Shown here: one piece after another, positions 30,887-31,213 of the stretch | Layout of the letters: every line of letters starts with the position of its first letter | How positions within the stretch are numbered: position 1 is the first letter of the stretch | Assembly (NCBI GenBank): GCA_002407045.1 | Contig: DHKB01000066.1 | Coordinates: 1 to 31,213, forward strand | Source of the DNA: Candidatus Bruticola papionis | GTDB taxonomy: Bacteria > Vulcanimicrobiota > Xenobia > Xenobiales > Xenobiaceae | DNA: 31,213 nucleotides | Direction of reading: 5' to 3' | Program-made: the position numbers and the translations under genes | Notes under the pieces: generated by a model | What the model saw: the letters and a program-made list of their open reading frames with translations, nothing else | Databases searched by the model: none | Told to the model about the DNA's origin: nothing

Positions 30887-31213
30887 CTAAAACTTCAAAT
30901 TGACTTCTTTTTGCTTAGGCTTAGAGTTTTCGATCCAATATTTTACGATGTACTTGCCGTTTTTGCACATCACACCACCTTTATCGGGATAGCCATTCCA
31001 CTTGAGAGTGTAGTTGCCTTTAAATTTGCCAGCCGTACGATTTTTCGAAACTAACTTAGTGCCATCAGAATTGTAAATTTCTATGCGTATTTTACTATGC
31101 TTGGGATAAGCGCCCTCAAAGCGGAATTTGAACTTCTGAACAGTTTCACCATTGTCATTGGCTCGCTTGACGGAAGTGCAGTAAATAGCGGGTTTGCCTG
31201 AGCGATTAAAAGC
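30887..31213 (-). CDS. Partial: C-terminal FlgD/Ig-like domain protein (N-terminus beyond window)
   Basis: The last 108 codons of a minus-strand gene are visible from the right edge to a TAG at 30887-30889; the codon phase ends exactly at the window edge. The segment shows a beta-sandwich pattern: FKFRFEGAYPKHSK, IRIEIYNSDGTKL, then GNYTLKWNGYPDKGG and NGKYIVKYWIENSKP. The 'L-x-W-N-G-x-D-x-G ... G-x-Y-x-v-x-y' arrangement matches the FlgD Ig-like/T9SS-type C-terminal modules that follow a larger, usually secreted, protein. Whether the rest is a hook-cap protein, a surface protein or a glycosidase cannot be seen. The lipoprotein gene begins 43 bp downstream, so the two may be co-transcribed. 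Confidence 0.65.
   Translation of the reverse strand, partial: AFNRSGKPAIYCTSVKRANDNGETVQKFKFRFEGAYPKHSKIRIEIYNSDGTKLVSKNRTAGKFKGNYTLKWNGYPDKGGVMCKNGKYIVKYWIENSKPKQKEVNLKF

Overview
The window looks like a chromosomal segment of a diderm (outer-membrane) bacterium that attaches its outer membrane through SLH-domain porins. The evidence is an 843-residue protein with a signal peptide, an SLH domain, a coiled coil, a beta-barrel and a terminal Phe, plus an MCE-domain lipid-transport subunit and a lipoprotein. This architecture is known from Negativicutes, Cyanobacteria/Melainabacteria relatives, Synergistota, Deinococcota and several uncultured lineages. I cannot name the phylum from sequence alone. 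No rRNA, tRNA, CRISPR array, transposase or prophage is visible.

Layout. Positions 1-5440 (minus strand) carry a truncated two-repeat drug/metabolite-type transporter (the CDS runs off the left edge), a 1041-aa PEP-synthase-like protein with N-terminal receiver-like domains, and a glutamate dehydrogenase homologue that has lost catalytic residues. Divergently transcribed from it, 5612-10077 carries a near-complete glucose-type PTS in two overlapping genes: EIIA-HPr-EI and EIICB with an extra degenerate EIIB. A bidirectional terminator separates this from a minus-strand block (10250-13781): MCE protein, TlyA rRNA methyltransferase, and a two-TM extracytoplasmic sensor-like protein. From 14034 to 24606 everything is on the plus strand: a YedF-type DsrE protein, a polyprenol-phosphate mannose synthase-like glycosyltransferase and a SAM methyltransferase, then a terminator; next a radical SAM / ATP-grasp / MFS-exporter cassette; then secA, prfB (with a programmed +1 frameshift) and an RNase Z-like hydrolase. 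The SLH porin (25009-27540) follows behind a 402-bp non-coding leader and ends in a strong terminator. Positions 27710-29872 (minus) form a small accessory island: HicA toxin, HicB antitoxin, a small winged-helix protein and a solitary cytosine-5 DNA methyltransferase. The right edge has a lipoprotein and the 3' end of an Ig-like-fold protein.

How genes may work together. The PTS pair can pass phosphate from PEP to EI, HPr, EIIA, EIIB and glucose with only two polypeptides. The facing pair (PEP-binding/receiver protein and catalytically altered GDH) may be a carbon/nitrogen regulatory or non-canonical metabolic unit, which is inference. The radical SAM / ATP-grasp / MFS set has the logic of a compact small-molecule biosynthesis and export operon and is my best candidate for an undescribed system. 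The most concrete anomaly is the GDH homologue: Lys89, Lys113 and Asp165 (Clostridium symbiosum numbering) are replaced by Gln, Arg and Gly, in an otherwise well-conserved protein.
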